Shown piece by piece: positions 13,710 through 14,927 of a DNA stretch of 14,927 nt. Within the stretch, counting starts at the first letter, position 1. Each line of letters opens with the position of its first letter. The position numbers were made by a program, and so were the translations under genes. The stretch covers positions 1 through 14,927 of the forward strand of contig JAKCAB010000797.1 in NCBI GenBank assembly GCA_021839785.1. The letters are read 5' to 3'. Source of the stretch: a bacterium. GTDB lineage: Bacteria > Verrucomicrobiota > Verrucomicrobiae > Limisphaerales > J093. A model generated the notes under the pieces. That model saw nothing but the letters and a program-made list of their open reading frames with translations, did no database searches and was not told the origin of the DNA.

Positions 13710-14927
13710 ATGAGGGCACGTTCGTTCTTCCGCTTCAGTCTCGTTTCGCTGCTGATGCTCGCAGCGGTTTGCGTGGCAGCCGTTGGGGCATCGAGCCGCC
13801 GGGAGTTACCCTTGGCAAACGGCTGGTTCTTCCAAACCAACGGCGCGTCGGCATCGGCGTGGAAGCCGGTGCGAGTGCCGGCGACCTTCCAGGATTACGA
13901 AGGAACGAACTTCCACGGCGTGGGCTGGTATCGCACCGCGTTCAAATTGGATCCGCCCCCAGCCCACCGACGCGTGCTGCTCCAATTCCAGGCCGCGGCC
14001 ACGGAGGCCGAGGTCTGGTGCAACGGCGTTCGCCTCGGCCGCCACCTCGGCGGCTGGACACCGTTTCGGTTCGATCTGACCGCGGCCCTTCACAGATCGA
14101 CCGTGCCGGGCACGAACGAACTGCGCGTCCGGCTCGACGAAAGGGTCGGCCACAACACGCAAGGTTTCCTGCCGATCATCGAACCCCACTTCGGCGGCCT
14201 CTGGCAAAGCGTGGAGTTGCTCACCGTGCCGGCGACTTACATCGACGACCTCCGCCTGCGCGCCACCGGCAATCCCAAAACGGGCCGGCTCGAGCTAGAG
14301 ATTCCTCTGGCTGGCGATGGCGTCGGCAAAGTCTCTGGTCTGACAGTAGAGTTGAGACCACCGGGGTCCCAAAAGTCCCGGCGGTTCGACCTCGCGATCC
14401 GCGCTTCGCCGCCCGCCGGACCGCCGTCGGCCGACGCCGCCATCCGCCGCGAAGGCAGCACGCTCTTCGCCGAAATCCCGGTGGCGGACCCGCGGCTGTG
14501 GTCGCCCGCGGACCCGGCGCTTTACGACGTGGCGATCACGTTGCCGTCGCCGGACGGCGGGCGGACGCCGGGCGACCAGGTCAACACGCGCGCGGCGTTT
14601 CGCACGGTCGAGGCCGTGGGCCGGCAGCTTCGGCTCAACGGCCGGCCGTTGAACGTCCGCGGCTTGCTGAACTGGGGTTACTACCCGCCGGAGCTCGCGC
14701 CCATTCCGGACGAAGCGTGGTTCCGCCATGACCTCGAGTTCGCCCGTGGCCGCGGCTTCAACTTGATGAAGTTCTGCCTCTGGGTGCCGCCGCGGCGCTA
14801 CCTCGAACTTTGCGACGAGTTCGGGATGCTGGCTTGGGTGGAGTATCCGACCTGGCACCCGCAACTCACGCCGGCGCATCTCGAATCGTTGCAGCGCGAG
14901 TTCACCGACTTCTTTCATTTCGATCGC
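13710..14927 (+). CDS. Exported glycoside hydrolase family 2-type protein, 3' end missing
   Basis: An ATG at 13710 with GGGA just upstream opens a frame that runs to the end of the window (406 residues). A signal peptide (about 1-27, FFRFSLVSLLMLAAVCVAAV) leads into a GH2 sugar-binding jelly-roll: 'LANGWFFQTNG', 'VGWYRTAFKL', 'AEVWCNGVRLGRHLGGWTPF', 'GGLWQSVELL'. An Ig-like domain follows, ending in the family mark 'LWSPADPALYDVAI' (263-276), and then the start of the TIM barrel ('RLNGRPLNVRGLLNWGYYPP', 'GRGFNLMKFCLWVPP', 'CDEFGMLAWVEYP'). The catalytic glutamates lie beyond the window, so activity (beta-galactosidase, -mannosidase or -glucuronidase type) cannot be judged. It follows the mannose-1-phosphate guanylyltransferase gene at 12 bases. 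Confidence 0.88.
   Translation, partial: MRARSFFRFSLVSLLMLAAVCVAAVGASSRRELPLANGWFFQTNGASASAWKPVRVPATFQDYEGTNFHGVGWYRTAFKLDPPPAHRRVLLQFQAAATEAEVWCNGVRLGRHLGGWTPFRFDLTAALHRSTVPGTNELRVRLDERVGHNTQGFLPIIEPHFGGLWQSVELLTVPATYIDDLRLRATGNPKTGRLELEIPLAGDGVGKVSGLTVELRPPGSQKSRRFDLAIRASPPAGPPSADAAIRREGSTLFAEIPVADPRLWSPADPALYDVAITLPSPDGGRTPGDQVNTRAAFRTVEAVGRQLRLNGRPLNVRGLLNWGYYPPELAPIPDEAWFRHDLEFARGRGFNLMKFCLWVPPRRYLELCDEFGMLAWVEYPTWHPQLTPAHLESLQREFTDFFHFDR

Noticed and set aside
13391..14731. A 446-codon open frame on the + strand
   Set aside because: It runs across the boundary of the mannose-1-phosphate guanylyltransferase and GH2 genes in another frame. Its product is Arg-rich and has no family features.
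1..14927. CRISPR arrays, tRNA or rRNA genes, riboswitches, integrase or transposase genes
   Set aside because: None was recognised on either strand. Repeats seen are inverted elements, not regularly spaced direct repeats, and no cloverleaf or known aptamer core was found by eye.

Overview
The window looks like chromosome from a GC-rich Verrucomicrobiota bacterium (possibly the Pedosphaera/Limisphaera side). I infer this from the gene set: a type II pseudopilin with the [18 protein letters not shown] core, a Verrucomicrobia/Planctomycete-style ThuA-like protein, a DUF3106 protein behind an ECF sigma/anti-sigma pair, and a PspA plus AAA+ ATPase cluster. No tRNA, rRNA, CRISPR array, transposase or phage gene was seen. 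Gene density is high and both ends cut through genes.

Layout. 1-822 (+): 3' part of a ThuA-like gene. 902-1842 (+): a pseudopilin whose frame breaks near 1411. 2123-4978 (+): pspA, a small antitoxin-like gene, and a two-domain AAA+ ATPase of the classic (Vps4/p97/FtsH-like) clade, with a 66-bp palindromic element in the last gap. 4989-5741 (-): class II aldolase family protein. 5966-6814 (-): secreted endonuclease/exonuclease/phosphatase family protein. 6933-7340 (+): DUF721/DciA-like protein. 7481-9630 (-): operon of ECF sigma factor, membrane anti-sigma-like protein and DUF3106 protein. 9782-11107 (+): NCS2/AzgA-type purine permease. 11125-11325: a 201-bp nested palindrome. 11405-12205 (+): trpA. 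12286-12522 (+): small Phd-like protein without a toxin. 12552-13697 (+): mannose-1-phosphate guanylyltransferase. 13710-14927 (+): 5' part of an exported GH2-type glycoside hydrolase.

Functional reading. The PspA/AAA+ cluster suggests membrane remodelling or repair, because PspA is an ESCRT-III relative and the ATPase has a Vps4-like pore loop. The sigma/anti-sigma/DUF3106 operon reads as a cell-envelope signalling unit. The remaining genes are metabolic or housekeeping and do not form one pathway.

The most interesting non-coding signal is two families of dispersed palindromes. One is a pair of elements sharing 28-bp inverted termini (core GGCGAGACTC), at 3170-3235 and 11125-11325. The other is a 23-bp hairpin at 5901-5923 and 7400-7422, in opposite orientations, whose stems differ by compensatory changes. 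All calls are by eye from the sequence; no database search was run.
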